Assembly (NCBI GenBank): GCA_029225165.1
Contig: JAQXVY010000061.1
Location: 1 to 62,525 of the forward strand
Direction: 5' to 3'
DNA: 62,525 nucleotides
Origin: Oscillospiraceae bacterium
Lineage (GTDB): Bacteria; Bacillota; Clostridia; Oscillospirales; Acutalibacteraceae
In this document: piece after piece, positions 41,963 to 50,042 of the stretch
Numbering within the stretch: the stretch's first letter is position 1
Layout of the letters: each line of letters opens with the position of its first letter
Translations under genes and position numbers: made by a program
The notes under the pieces: generated by a model
What the model was told of the DNA's origin: nothing
The model's input: only the letters and a program-made list of their open reading frames with translations
Databases searched by the model: none

Positions 41963-41981
41963 TAATATATAGGGGGAAGTT

Positions 41982-42395
41982 ATGTTTAAATATATTTATA
42001 AATTATCAAGAAAAATACCCGGAGTCTCACGAATTATGAGATTTTTATATAGCTGTGATATTCCACGAAAAGCTAAAATAGGGAATAATTGTAGATTTGA
42101 ACATTCCGGTTTAGGCACAGTAGTACATGTTAGAGCAGAAATTGGTGATGACTGTATAATACAACATCATGTTACTATTGGACTTGGTAAAGGCGGAGTT
42201 CCTAAAATAGGTAATAATGTATTTTGCGGTCCGTATTCTGTGATACTTGGTGATGTATCTATCGGAGATAATTGTCTTATCGGAACTAATTCATATATTG
42301 TGCATGACATCCCGGAAAATAGTGTTTGCTATAATAGATGTGGTGAATTAATTATAAAAACAAAAGAAGAATGGTCAAAGGGAAAAGATAATTGA
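41982..42395 (+). CDS. Hexapeptide-repeat O-acetyltransferase (serine acetyltransferase-like)
   Basis: A 137-residue left-handed beta-helix transferase. Hexapeptide repeats run from about residue 30 to 115 (AKIGNNCRFEHSGLGTVVHV, IQHHVTIGLGKGGVPKIGNN, SVILGDVSIGDNCLIGTNSY). The catalytic histidine is in QHHVTIG. It lacks the N-terminal helical domain of true CysE, so sugar or polysaccharide O-acetylation is as likely as cysteine synthesis. It is clearly richer in A+T than its neighbours. It sits between the phosphatase and a copy of the phosphatase's 3' end, which suggests it arrived by insertion. Confidence 0.85.
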   Translation: MFKYIYKLSRKIPGVSRIMRFLYSCDIPRKAKIGNNCRFEHSGLGTVVHVRAEIGDDCIIQHHVTIGLGKGGVPKIGNNVFCGPYSVILGDVSIGDNCLIGTNSYIVHDIPENSVCYNRCGELIIKTKEEWSKGKDN

Positions 42396-42465
42396 CTATC
42401 TGTATGAGTTAAACAACACCGACATAGCAAAATATATGCGTAAGGTTCTGGCTTACAAAAAGTAA
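42394..42465 (+). pseudogene. Duplicated 3' end of an alkaline phosphatase gene
   Basis: The frame reads DYLYELNNTDIAKYMRKVLA and then YKK-stop. The segment from NNTDIAKYMRKVLAYK repeats the C-terminus of the phosphatase at 41900-41962 (DNTDIAKYMRKVLAYKYN), and the DNA is about 90% identical over 45 bases. No start or catalytic part remains. It is either a relic of a second phosphatase gene or a duplication made when the acetyltransferase gene was inserted. Confidence 0.8.
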
Positions 42466-42519
42466 TTCTGTATCAGAAAAATCCTCTTTCGGTGACAAGG
42501 AATAGTTACTTTGAGTTAC

Positions 42520-42583
42520 AGAAAGCCTCCCTCAGACGAGTATTCCCTTAACAAGGGAATACCTCATCCGAGGGAATCTTTGT
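42520..42583. repeat. Intergenic repeat family 3, copy 2
   Basis: GCCTCCCTC... and CCTCATCCGAGGGAATCTTTG flank an inner palindrome, TATTCCCTT/AAGGGAATA. The right part matches the copy ending near 6396. Confidence 0.5.
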
Positions 42584-42607
42584 TTAATCTAATTTAAGGT
42601 GGTTATT

Positions 42608-42793
42608 ATGTTAAAGAAAAATAATAGATTTGAGATTTCGGAAAAGGAAGGAAGTTCACTTAAAGACGCTGGTTTAGTTCAAATTATTGTCGACAAGCAA
42701 ACCGGGGTTAATTATTTGTGGGTGAAATCAGGATATGCAGGTGGCTTGACCCCATTACTTGATGAAGAGGGTAAACCGATTATTACAAAGTAA
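42608..42793 (+). CDS. DUF6440-like small protein
   Basis: A 61-residue protein with the pattern of a small conserved family in Firmicutes: NRFEISEKEGSSLKDAGLVQ, IIVDKQTGVNYLWVKSGYAG, GLTPLLDEEGKPIITK. I believe this is DUF6440, a group with no known function. I chose ATG 42608 because AAGGTGG lies 6 bases upstream. It has no signal or membrane segment. It appears to be a single-gene unit. Confidence 0.75.
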   Translation: MLKKNNRFEISEKEGSSLKDAGLVQIIVDKQTGVNYLWVKSGYAGGLTPLLDEEGKPIITK

Positions 42794-42858
42794 AATAATA
42801 TTTTAAGGTACAACTATCGGTTTGTAGTGCTAAATACAAATTAAAAAGTATAAATTAA

Positions 42859-42895
42859 ACCCCTAACTGACTTTTGGTCGGTTAGGGGTAAAATT
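42859..42895. terminator. Bidirectional terminator
   Basis: A 12-bp stem CCCCTAACTGAC (42860-42871) with GTCGGTTAGGGG (42877-42888), flanked by A-rich sequence before and TAAAATTTTT after. It lies between the convergent 42608 and 42923 genes. Confidence 0.8.
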
Positions 42896-42922
42896 TTTGT
42901 AATTCACATAGTGTAATTAAAT

Positions 42923-44146
42923 TTATTTCTTTCTATTAACTGTAACGCTCTTAACAGCGCTGTTGTAGGCTACCTTATTTACTGTTGCAGTACCGTAAAC
43001 TCTGAAATAAGTTTTGCCCTTTGGAACTGATGTCTTAAAGGATGTTCCTGTGGTTTTCTTAACTGTTTTCCAAGCTTTGCCAACCTTTTTCTGTACAACA
43101 TAAGTCTTGGCGCCCTTTGACTTTGTCCATTTGATAGTTGCTTTTTTGCCCTTAACGCTTGCAGATGCCTTTGCAATGCTTGCAGGGTTGATTCTGAAGG
43201 TCTTTGTAACTGACCCTATTGTCTGACCTTTGCCTGTCACTGTCATTGTGGCTGTGCCAACCTTTGTGTTGTTCTTGTATGACAATGTGTAGCTTGCAGG
43301 GTCGTAACCAGCCTTAACTGTCAGACCGCTCTGTCTTACAGCCTTGCCTGTGTAAGTCTTGTTCTTAACACCTTCAACAGTTGCTGTGTATTTGTTAAGA
43401 CAAAGTCCATATGCGTCAAATTCATAACCGTTTACATCATAAAAATTCACGCTGAGATATGCGTCTTTATCATTATTGGTGTATGTTATGTTAAACTGCT
43501 TTTTGCTGTCAAGTGTAACAGGATTTCCGCAAACTCTTGTTGTAATACCGCCGGTAAAGCCATAGTTTGTCTTGTGAGCTTTAATGGATTGACACTCATC
43601 AATAGTGTTAAGCTGATATGTTACTGTACGGTTAGCGTTAGTCTTAACATATTTGAGAGTACCGAATTTTGTAGTCTTACTCATTTTGCCAAGGAAGAGG
43701 TAGAATGTATCTTCTTTATCATAATTTGTGGAAGTCTTGATAAAGTAAGTACCCTTAGAAACCTTTGCAAAGAATGCTCTGTCGTTATTTTCGGAAGTCT
43801 GCACATCTAATTTATTTGTGCATAGAACATCTCTGTAAATTTCAAAAGATGCATCGTGTTTCCAAGAATAATCAGCCAGCTTGCCATATGCATATGAAAT
43901 TAATATATATGCGTCGTCACTTACTGTGAATGAGTATGTCTTACTCCAGTCGTTTGCTGTTGTAGTAGCCTGTAATGTTGCCTTACCCATATTAACATCC
44001 TGTGTAAATGCTGATGTTGTCTTGTAGGTTGGTATAGCAGTAATATTTTCTGTTGTTGTTTCGGCAAATGCTGTTGTGGTACCTGCCACAGCCATACAGC
44101 TGATAGCAATAACAAGTGCCAAAATAATTGATAATGTCTTTTTCAT
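42923..44146 (-). CDS. Secreted protein with C-terminal fibronectin III-like domain
   Basis: A 407-residue exported protein. The signal peptide is about residues 1-29 (MKKTLSIILALVIAISCMAV...AFA). Residues about 50-160 form a beta domain like pre-peptidase C-terminal or jelly-roll domains (TYSFTVSDDAYILISYAYGK, AFFAKVSKGTYFIKTS). A filamin/Ig-like strand domain (TATVEGVKNKTYTGKAVRQS) and a C-terminal FN3 domain rich in lysine (KATIKWTKSKGAKTYVVQKK) follow. It has no dockerin and no catalytic motif. Function unknown; surface or secreted binding is plausible. Confidence 0.75.
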   Translation of the reverse strand: MKKTLSIILALVIAISCMAVAGTTTAFAETTTENITAIPTYKTTSAFTQDVNMGKATLQATTTANDWSKTYSFTVSDDAYILISYAYGKLADYSWKHDASFEIYRDVLCTNKLDVQTSENNDRAFFAKVSKGTYFIKTSTNYDKEDTFYLFLGKMSKTTKFGTLKYVKTNANRTVTYQLNTIDECQSIKAHKTNYGFTGGITTRVCGNPVTLDSKKQFNITYTNNDKDAYLSVNFYDVNGYEFDAYGLCLNKYTATVEGVKNKTYTGKAVRQSGLTVKAGYDPASYTLSYKNNTKVGTATMTVTGKGQTIGSVTKTFRINPASIAKASASVKGKKATIKWTKSKGAKTYVVQKKVGKAWKTVKKTTGTSFKTSVPKGKTYFRVYGTATVNKVAYNSAVKSVTVNRKK

Positions 44147-44169
44147 AATAGTTTTACCTCCTGTGTATT

Positions 44170-44345
44170 AGGGAAACACTGAATAAATCACAATTAAAAT
44201 TTATTTACACATCTTGTTTGCATATTTTCCGCCAGTTTGCCCAAAAAATCCTCACAATGCGTCAGCATTCCTGCGGTTTTTTGAATAAACTGACGAAAAA
44301 TCTGACTGCACAATATGTGCAAATGATTTAATCAGTGTTTCCTTA
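44170..44345. repeat. Intergenic repeat family 2, full-length copy (MITE-like)
   Basis: A 176-bp non-coding element bounded by inverted ends, AGGGAAACACTGAATAAATCA on the left (first 20: AGGGAAACACTGAATAAATC) and TGATTTAATCAGTGTTTCCT on the right. Its right 35 bp recur at 56359-56393, and the paired ends alone occur at 30905-30939. It lies upstream of the 42923 gene. Confidence 0.75.
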
Positions 44346-44456
44346 GCACTTTATAATTATATTACTTATAAACAAAAATTCCTATTGACTAAATGTGAAA
44401 TGTTTTTTTAAAATACTCCTTTATGTTGTTGAATATATACAACTAAACAAAAGTGT

Positions 44457-44483
44457 TAAGGGCGTTCCAAAACGAAACGCCCT
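44457..44483 (-). terminator. Terminator of the dockerin amylase gene
   Basis: AAGGGCGTT pairs with AAACGCCCTT. It sits just after the stop of the reverse-strand amylase gene; the T-run on that strand is short (AACACTTTT). Confidence 0.65.
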
Positions 44484-44498
44484 TATACTAATCACTAA

Positions 44499-47468
44499 TT
44501 AAAAATGTGTTATATGCTTTGAAATATACTTTTGAATTGTTGTTGCATCTCTAACACTAATTTTTCCGTCTTTATTAACATCGCAGTTTTTCAGCGAAAT
44601 GCTGACAGGTTCCCCGATACAATACTTTTGCACAGTTGTTACATCTCTAACATCAATCTTGTTGTTTCCGTTTGCATCACCCAACAAACCAATATCCACA
44701 GGGCTTGTTGAAGTGGTTGGAGTTGTAGTTGTTGGAGTTGTTGTAGTTGTTGTTGCAGGTGCAGTATATGCTTCCCAGTTGCCGTTGCGGAAAATCTGGT
44801 TTGTTCCCGGAATTTGCTGGTCTTTTGTCTGATTTCCGCCCTGATTGCTGAATATGCACTTATCATTTTCCTTAGGGAATGTGGCTGTCCATATGTCACC
44901 GTCATACTTTGTCATGGCAACACCCGGCCAGCTAACCTCACCGGAGTTTGTGGAGCCTACCCAGTAGTAAACATAAGGTGTAGAGAAATTTGTACTGCTG
45001 TTGTCAAAGTAGATTGTGGTGTAATCAGCAGGGTCGTAAGGCTTTTGTGTTGTGGTAGGAATAGTCTGACCGTTGTATGGCTCCCACTTGTTACCGTAGG
45101 AGAAAATCATAGATTTACTGTTAATTGCAAGGCCTTGTGCAGAGTCAGCGGGGTATCTGTTTGGAGAGTTTTTACCGGCATTGAAAATAACTCTTCCTTC
45201 CTCAAGACCTTCAGGCACTTCCATCAAATAGAAACCGGTTTTTAAGTCATATTCCATAGCATCGCCCGGCCAAGCGCTGTTTTCAAGTGTATTTGAACCG
45301 CTTTCGTCATAGATGTAGGCATTTACCTTGTTCCACTGATACTGGCTGTTGTCAAAGTAAATTCTTGTAACGGCTGCCGGGTCCTTCTTCTTGTAGGTGT
45401 AGGACTTATTGGATGTTTCCTCGTCATTTGAGGCTGTGATTGTAACCTTGAATTCTGCGCCAAGCTCAATATCCTCACCAACTGTAAACGAGTCGCCGTC
45501 TACAACTTTGAACGGTGTTCCGCCGTTTACGGAAACCATTGCAAAGTCTGCACCACGAAGAGAAACAGTAAGCACCTGACTGTCGTAGAAGGAGTACTTG
45601 CCCTTTAAGCTCATATTAATAGTGGAAATAGGTCCTTCAATGAGGATTGTTCCGTTTGCACCTGAGTTGAACACAGCCTTGCCGCCCTCAACAGTAGTTG
45701 TTGTTCCGTCATAGAAGTTAGTAACAGTGCTTCCGTCAGACCAAACAGAGGAAACATTAACTGCAATATCTGTGTTCTTTGGAGCGCCGATTGTGGCGAT
45801 AATGTTGTCGGCAACAGTGCCGTCGTCGTAGCTTCTTGAGAAAGTGTAGCCTGTTGATCCGTTGTATGCAGTAATCTGCTGATGGTCACCTGCACCCACA
45901 GCAACGTGCCTGTTACGGAACTGACCTACCTTTTGCCAGTGAGCAAGCTCCTCTTTGTCTATAGAATCCCAGTTCATATCACTTCTAAGAGAGTGACCGC
46001 TGCCGCCGTGACCGTCAAAGGACATTCCCGGTACAGTCTTACGGTTTGTTTCGTCACCGTAGAAAATCTGTATACCGCCGGGAAGTAGCAGGAAAGCTGA
46101 ACCTTGATAAATCATATCGTCACATCTTGCAAGGGCAGAGTCGTGGGAAGAAATGTATGTGAGAACATTAAAGTCATCCCTTGTGTTGATGGTTGATGCG
46201 TAGTTTTGGTATTTTCCGTTGATGGCACTTGCGCCTGGAAGACAAGTGCCTGATGAATCAAAGTTAATCATTGAGTCAAAGCCACCCTCTGAGTAGTAGC
46301 CGTCATATCCAACCTTGTGGTCCCAATGTTCACCTGTCATCCAGAAGTCCTCGTCCCAGTCAGCACCGGGCTTGCCCGGGTTGTTACTTCTCCAGGTGTT
46401 AAGAGCCTTAACGCAGGAATCTTTTAGTTTTTTCCAAGAGGATTTTTCAACGTGTTTTGCAGTGTCGCATCTGAAACCGTCAACACCGTACTGTGAAACC
46501 CACTCTGAAAGCCACTTTACAATATAGCCGGAAACTGTGTCGGAACTGCCGTACTTTGCAACTTTTTCGTTATATGTACCCTCTTTAGTCCATTTTGTCT
46601 CAAGGATTGGTGGGATTGATACACTCTTTGTAGCTTCTGTTCTAAAGTCGGGAAGACCGGCAAGTGACATTTGCAGGTCACCGCCACTGCCCTCACTATA
46701 GCCGGGAAGACCTGAACGAACCCAGTCGGGACCCCACCATTTGCCCCAGTCTTCTTCTGATGTCTTAAAGTCAATGTGGTCGTTAAGAGCGGAAACACTG
46801 TCCAGCTTGTACTTAAAGTCTAATGCACCCGGTAGAAGTGTACCATAGCCAAACTCCTCCATATCAGCAATTGTGTTGTAGCCGGAGTGATTCATAACAA
46901 TATCCATAACAATTCTGATACCGTGCTTGTGGGCGGTGTCAACAAGTGTCTGGAATTCTTCCTTAGTACCAAAGTTTGCGTCTGCCTCGGTGTAGTCAAG
47001 GACATAGTAACCGTGATATGAGTAGTGTGCAAAGCCAACGCCCGAATCAACATATCCGTGAATTTGCTCGTAAGGGGCAGAGAGCCAAATTGCATTTACA
47101 CCCAGGTCGTCAAAGTAGCCTGATTCAATTTCCTGGGTAATACCTGCAAAGTCACCTCCGTGGAATGTACCGGGGGCTGTGTCCCATCCCGGAAGAGGAT
47201 TTCCGTCTGCATCTGTTGCACGGCCGTAGGAGTGGTCGTTGCTTGTGTTACCATTCTTGAAACGGTCTGTAAGCAGAAAATATACAGTAGAATTGTCCCA
47301 AGAAAAGTCGTCTGCACTTGTGATTTTTGAAACTCCTGTGGAGTTTTGGTTAGCATTTGCCTTTGTGCTTTCTTTGTTCACCGTTACAGCATTAGCTGTA
47401 AAACAGATAGAAACAATAGAAAGTAATATAGCAAGACAAAGGATAACCGAGATTGTTTGCTTTTTCAT
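44499..47468 (-). CDS. Secreted alpha-amylase, GH13 (MalS-like), tandem CBM26-like modules and C-terminal dockerin
   Basis: A 989-residue extracellular enzyme that cleaves alpha-1,4 links in starch. In order: signal peptide (1-33), GH13 barrel with DIVMNHSG, GVDGFRCDTAKHV (nucleophile Asp), WMTGEHWDH (acid Glu) and YISSHDS (Asp), then domain C. Two CBM26-like starch-binding modules follow (TRIYFDNSQYQWNKVNAYIY; TTIYFDNSSTNFSTPYVYYW). A Thr/Pro linker leads to a type I dockerin (GDANGNNKIDVRDVTTVQKY, CDVNKDGKISVRDATTIQKY). I chose ATG 47468 because AAAGGAAAG precedes it and the signal peptide starts there. The catalytic part resembles periplasmic MalS (GH13_19). Confidence 0.93.
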   Translation of the reverse strand: MKKQTISVILCLAILLSIVSICFTANAVTVNKESTKANANQNSTGVSKITSADDFSWDNSTVYFLLTDRFKNGNTSNDHSYGRATDADGNPLPGWDTAPGTFHGGDFAGITQEIESGYFDDLGVNAIWLSAPYEQIHGYVDSGVGFAHYSYHGYYVLDYTEADANFGTKEEFQTLVDTAHKHGIRIVMDIVMNHSGYNTIADMEEFGYGTLLPGALDFKYKLDSVSALNDHIDFKTSEEDWGKWWGPDWVRSGLPGYSEGSGGDLQMSLAGLPDFRTEATKSVSIPPILETKWTKEGTYNEKVAKYGSSDTVSGYIVKWLSEWVSQYGVDGFRCDTAKHVEKSSWKKLKDSCVKALNTWRSNNPGKPGADWDEDFWMTGEHWDHKVGYDGYYSEGGFDSMINFDSSGTCLPGASAINGKYQNYASTINTRDDFNVLTYISSHDSALARCDDMIYQGSAFLLLPGGIQIFYGDETNRKTVPGMSFDGHGGSGHSLRSDMNWDSIDKEELAHWQKVGQFRNRHVAVGAGDHQQITAYNGSTGYTFSRSYDDGTVADNIIATIGAPKNTDIAVNVSSVWSDGSTVTNFYDGTTTTVEGGKAVFNSGANGTILIEGPISTINMSLKGKYSFYDSQVLTVSLRGADFAMVSVNGGTPFKVVDGDSFTVGEDIELGAEFKVTITASNDEETSNKSYTYKKKDPAAVTRIYFDNSQYQWNKVNAYIYDESGSNTLENSAWPGDAMEYDLKTGFYLMEVPEGLEEGRVIFNAGKNSPNRYPADSAQGLAINSKSMIFSYGNKWEPYNGQTIPTTTQKPYDPADYTTIYFDNSSTNFSTPYVYYWVGSTNSGEVSWPGVAMTKYDGDIWTATFPKENDKCIFSNQGGNQTKDQQIPGTNQIFRNGNWEAYTAPATTTTTTPTTTTPTTSTSPVDIGLLGDANGNNKIDVRDVTTVQKYCIGEPVSISLKNCDVNKDGKISVRDATTIQKYISKHITHF

Positions 47469-47555
47469 AATTTCTTTCCTTTCTTTTAAAATCCTAAAGA
47501 TTTTAGATAATGGTTTTTCACCAATTACCACATGTATCACTTTAGCATAATATGG

Positions 47556-47584
47556 ATATAAAAATCTATTCTTTTTTTATACAA
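47556..47584 (-). promoter_or_regulatory. Promoter of the dockerin amylase gene
   Basis: Reverse-strand TTGTAT (47579-47584), 17-bp spacer and TTATAT (47556-47561), about 90 bp before the start codon. Confidence 0.5.
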
Positions 47585-47664
47585 TAAATAGTGTGAAAAA
47601 CTGTGTATTGATACAAATATAATGAACAATTTGTTAATTATTTATCAAAAGAAATTGTGGTTGG

Positions 47665-47698
47665 ACAAAAAAAGGAAGTTGCCAAAAGACAACTTCCT
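47665..47698 (-). terminator. Terminator of hppA
   Basis: GGAAGTTG pairs with CAACTTCC; on the reverse strand a run of seven Ts follows. Confidence 0.85.
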
Positions 47699-47725
47699 CA
47701 AATTAACAACTGAATTTATAAATTC

Positions 47726-49774
47726 TTATCCAATCAAACCACTGCCGAACAACGGAGCGAAAACAAGGCTTACAATGGTCATAAGCTTGATAAGTATGTT
47801 GATTGACGGACCTGATGTGTCCTTGAATGGGTCGCCCACAGTGTCGCCAACAACTGCGGCTTTGTGGCTTGGTGAGCCTTTACCGCCGTGGTGACCGCCC
47901 TCAATGTACTTCTTTGCGTTATCCCAAGCACCGCCTGAATTACTCATAAAGATAGCAAGCAGAACACCTGTTGTAAGTGAGCCTGCAAGCATACCGCCAA
48001 GTGCCTCTGCACCCAAAAGCACACCAATTATAACAGGGGAGATAACAGCCAAAACTCCGGGCAGTATCATCTGGTGGAGTGACGCTGTTGTGGAAATTGC
48101 AACGCAATTCTTGTAGTCAGGCTTACTTTTGCCCTCTAAAATACCGGGGATTGTCTTAAACTGTCGTCTAACCTCTTCAATCATCTTTTGGGCAGCCTTA
48201 CTTACGCTGTCCATTGTAAGGGAAGAGAACAGGAATGGCAGCATTCCGCCGATAAGCAGACCTATAACGACCTTGTAATCCATAATGTTGATAGCCGTAA
48301 CCCCAACCTTTTGAGCAAAGGTGAAGAACAGCGCAAGTGCTGTAAGGGCGGCAGAGCCAATGGCAAAGCCTTTTCCGATTGCGGCAGTTGTGTTACCCAC
48401 AGCGTCAAGGGAGTCTGTAATTTCTCTTACTTCCTCAGGAAGCTCACTCATTTCTGCAATACCGCCTGCGTTGTCGGCGATTGGTCCGTATGCGTCAACA
48501 GCAACAGTAATTCCTGTTGTGGACAGCATACCAACAGCAGCTAAAGCAATTCCGTAAATGCCGGAGGTGCCTTCAACACCTGTTCCGTTAGTTACAAAAT
48601 AGGCAACAAAGATGCCGATGCCTATAAGGATTATTGGGATAAGTGTACTTTGCATACCAACGGCAATACCGCTGATGATTGTTGTTGCAGAGCCTGTTTC
48701 ACTCTGCTTTGCAATTTTCTTTACAAACGGGAATTTCTCCGAGGTGTACATCTCTGTAATTGTGCCTATAATCAGTCCCACAATAAGACCTGCGATTATT
48801 GCAATTGCAAATCTGAATGAGCCAAGCATATAGTAGCTTAACAGTACAGAAGAAATAATAACAAGTGCCGATGCTACATAGGAGCCTGTGTTAAGTGCCT
48901 TTTGAGGATTTTTTCCGTCCTTGCCACGGACAAAGAATGTTCCGATGATGGAAGAAATAAGTCCGATAGCGGAAAGCACACATGGGAAAACAGCATATTT
49001 CCAAGATGCACTGCCACTGAAAGCAATAACACCCAGTGAAATAGCAGAGATAAGTGAACCGGCATAGCTTTCAAAAAGGTCAGCACCCATACCGGCAACA
49101 TCACCTACATTGTCACCAACATTGTCTGCTATTGTTGCAGGGTTTCGTGGGTCGTCCTCAGGTATTCCTGCCTCAACCTTACCAACAAGGTCAGCACCAA
49201 CATCAGCGGCTTTGGTGTAAATACCACCGCCAACACGGGCAAACAGGGCAATAGAGGATGCACCAAGGGAAAAACCAAACAAAATGTTGTCGTCACCTGT
49301 TAATGCGTAAATCAGGCAAACACCCAAAAGTCCAAGACCGCTAACGCACATACCCATAACTGCACCACCGCTGAATGCAACGGATAAAGCACCGTTTAAG
49401 CCCTTTTTCCTTGCGGCATTGGCAGTTCTTACATTGGCTTTTGTAGCCACACTCATTCCGCAGTAGCCTGCAACGGTGGACAAAACAGCACCGCACAGGA
49501 ATGCAAGGGCAGTTTTCCAGTTAAGTGTATCGTTGCCTGTTATAATACCAACAGCTGTTATTACAGCAAAAATAACGGCAACAAATACAATTAGGATTTT
49601 GTATTCGGAAAATAAAAATGCCTTTGCGCCTTCATTGATAGATGAGGCAATTTCCTTCATTCTTTCTGTTCCGGAATCTTTCTTACTGATTTTAAGTGCC
49701 AAAATAATGGCATAAATCAGGGCAATCACACCGCCGACGGCGGCTAAATATGTGATGATTGTACCGGTGTTCAT
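47726..49774 (-). CDS. hppA: Membrane-bound cation-pumping pyrophosphatase
   Basis: A 682-residue integral membrane enzyme that couples pyrophosphate hydrolysis to ion export. About 16 hydrophobic segments are visible. The catalytic Asp-rich loops are [20 protein letters not shown] and [15 protein letters not shown]. The motif [10 protein letters not shown] has Ala where K+-independent enzymes have Lys, so it is probably the K+-dependent type; whether Na+ or H+ is pumped is unclear. AAGGAGGAATT precedes the ATG. It lies between two amylase genes and would save energy during sugar fermentation. Confidence 0.95.
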   Translation of the reverse strand: MNTGTIITYLAAVGGVIALIYAIILALKISKKDSGTERMKEIASSINEGAKAFLFSEYKILIVFVAVIFAVITAVGIITGNDTLNWKTALAFLCGAVLSTVAGYCGMSVATKANVRTANAARKKGLNGALSVAFSGGAVMGMCVSGLGLLGVCLIYALTGDDNILFGFSLGASSIALFARVGGGIYTKAADVGADLVGKVEAGIPEDDPRNPATIADNVGDNVGDVAGMGADLFESYAGSLISAISLGVIAFSGSASWKYAVFPCVLSAIGLISSIIGTFFVRGKDGKNPQKALNTGSYVASALVIISSVLLSYYMLGSFRFAIAIIAGLIVGLIIGTITEMYTSEKFPFVKKIAKQSETGSATTIISGIAVGMQSTLIPIILIGIGIFVAYFVTNGTGVEGTSGIYGIALAAVGMLSTTGITVAVDAYGPIADNAGGIAEMSELPEEVREITDSLDAVGNTTAAIGKGFAIGSAALTALALFFTFAQKVGVTAINIMDYKVVIGLLIGGMLPFLFSSLTMDSVSKAAQKMIEEVRRQFKTIPGILEGKSKPDYKNCVAISTTASLHQMILPGVLAVISPVIIGVLLGAEALGGMLAGSLTTGVLLAIFMSNSGGAWDNAKKYIEGGHHGGKGSPSHKAAVVGDTVGDPFKDTSGPSINILIKLMTIVSLVFAPLFGSGLIG

Positions 49775-49953
49775 AAGAATTCCTCCTTAATTTAGTTTAC
49801 AAAAAGTTAATAAATAGCTTTCTACCATTGTAACATAAACACTATGTTTTATCAAGTACTAAATTATATTTATGTGCATAATAGATATATTTGTTGATTT
49901 ATAAGGTGATTTAAAAAATTTTTGTAAATTTTGATATTTTTTCTTTTATAGTA

Positions 49954-50027
49954 TTTCCAAATCTGTAATAATGTTATATAATCAAGGTATATTAAAAACT
50001 GTTTTACCGATTGTTTTAGCGGTAAAA
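49954..50027 (+). promoter_or_regulatory. Promoter and inverted repeat upstream of the second amylase
   Basis: TTTCCA (49954-49959), 17-bp spacer and TATAAT (49977-49982). In the leader an 8-bp inverted repeat, TTTTACCG (50002-50009) and CGGTAAAA (50020-50027), lies just before the GGAGG ribosome site. It may be a sugar-regulator operator or a leader hairpin. Confidence 0.5.
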
Positions 50028-50042
50028 TCACGGAGGTAAAAT

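Noticed and set aside
44599..45245. Forward frames opposite the dockerin amylase
   Set aside because: They are shadows of Thr/Pro linker and CBM codons; the reverse strand carries the recognised enzyme.
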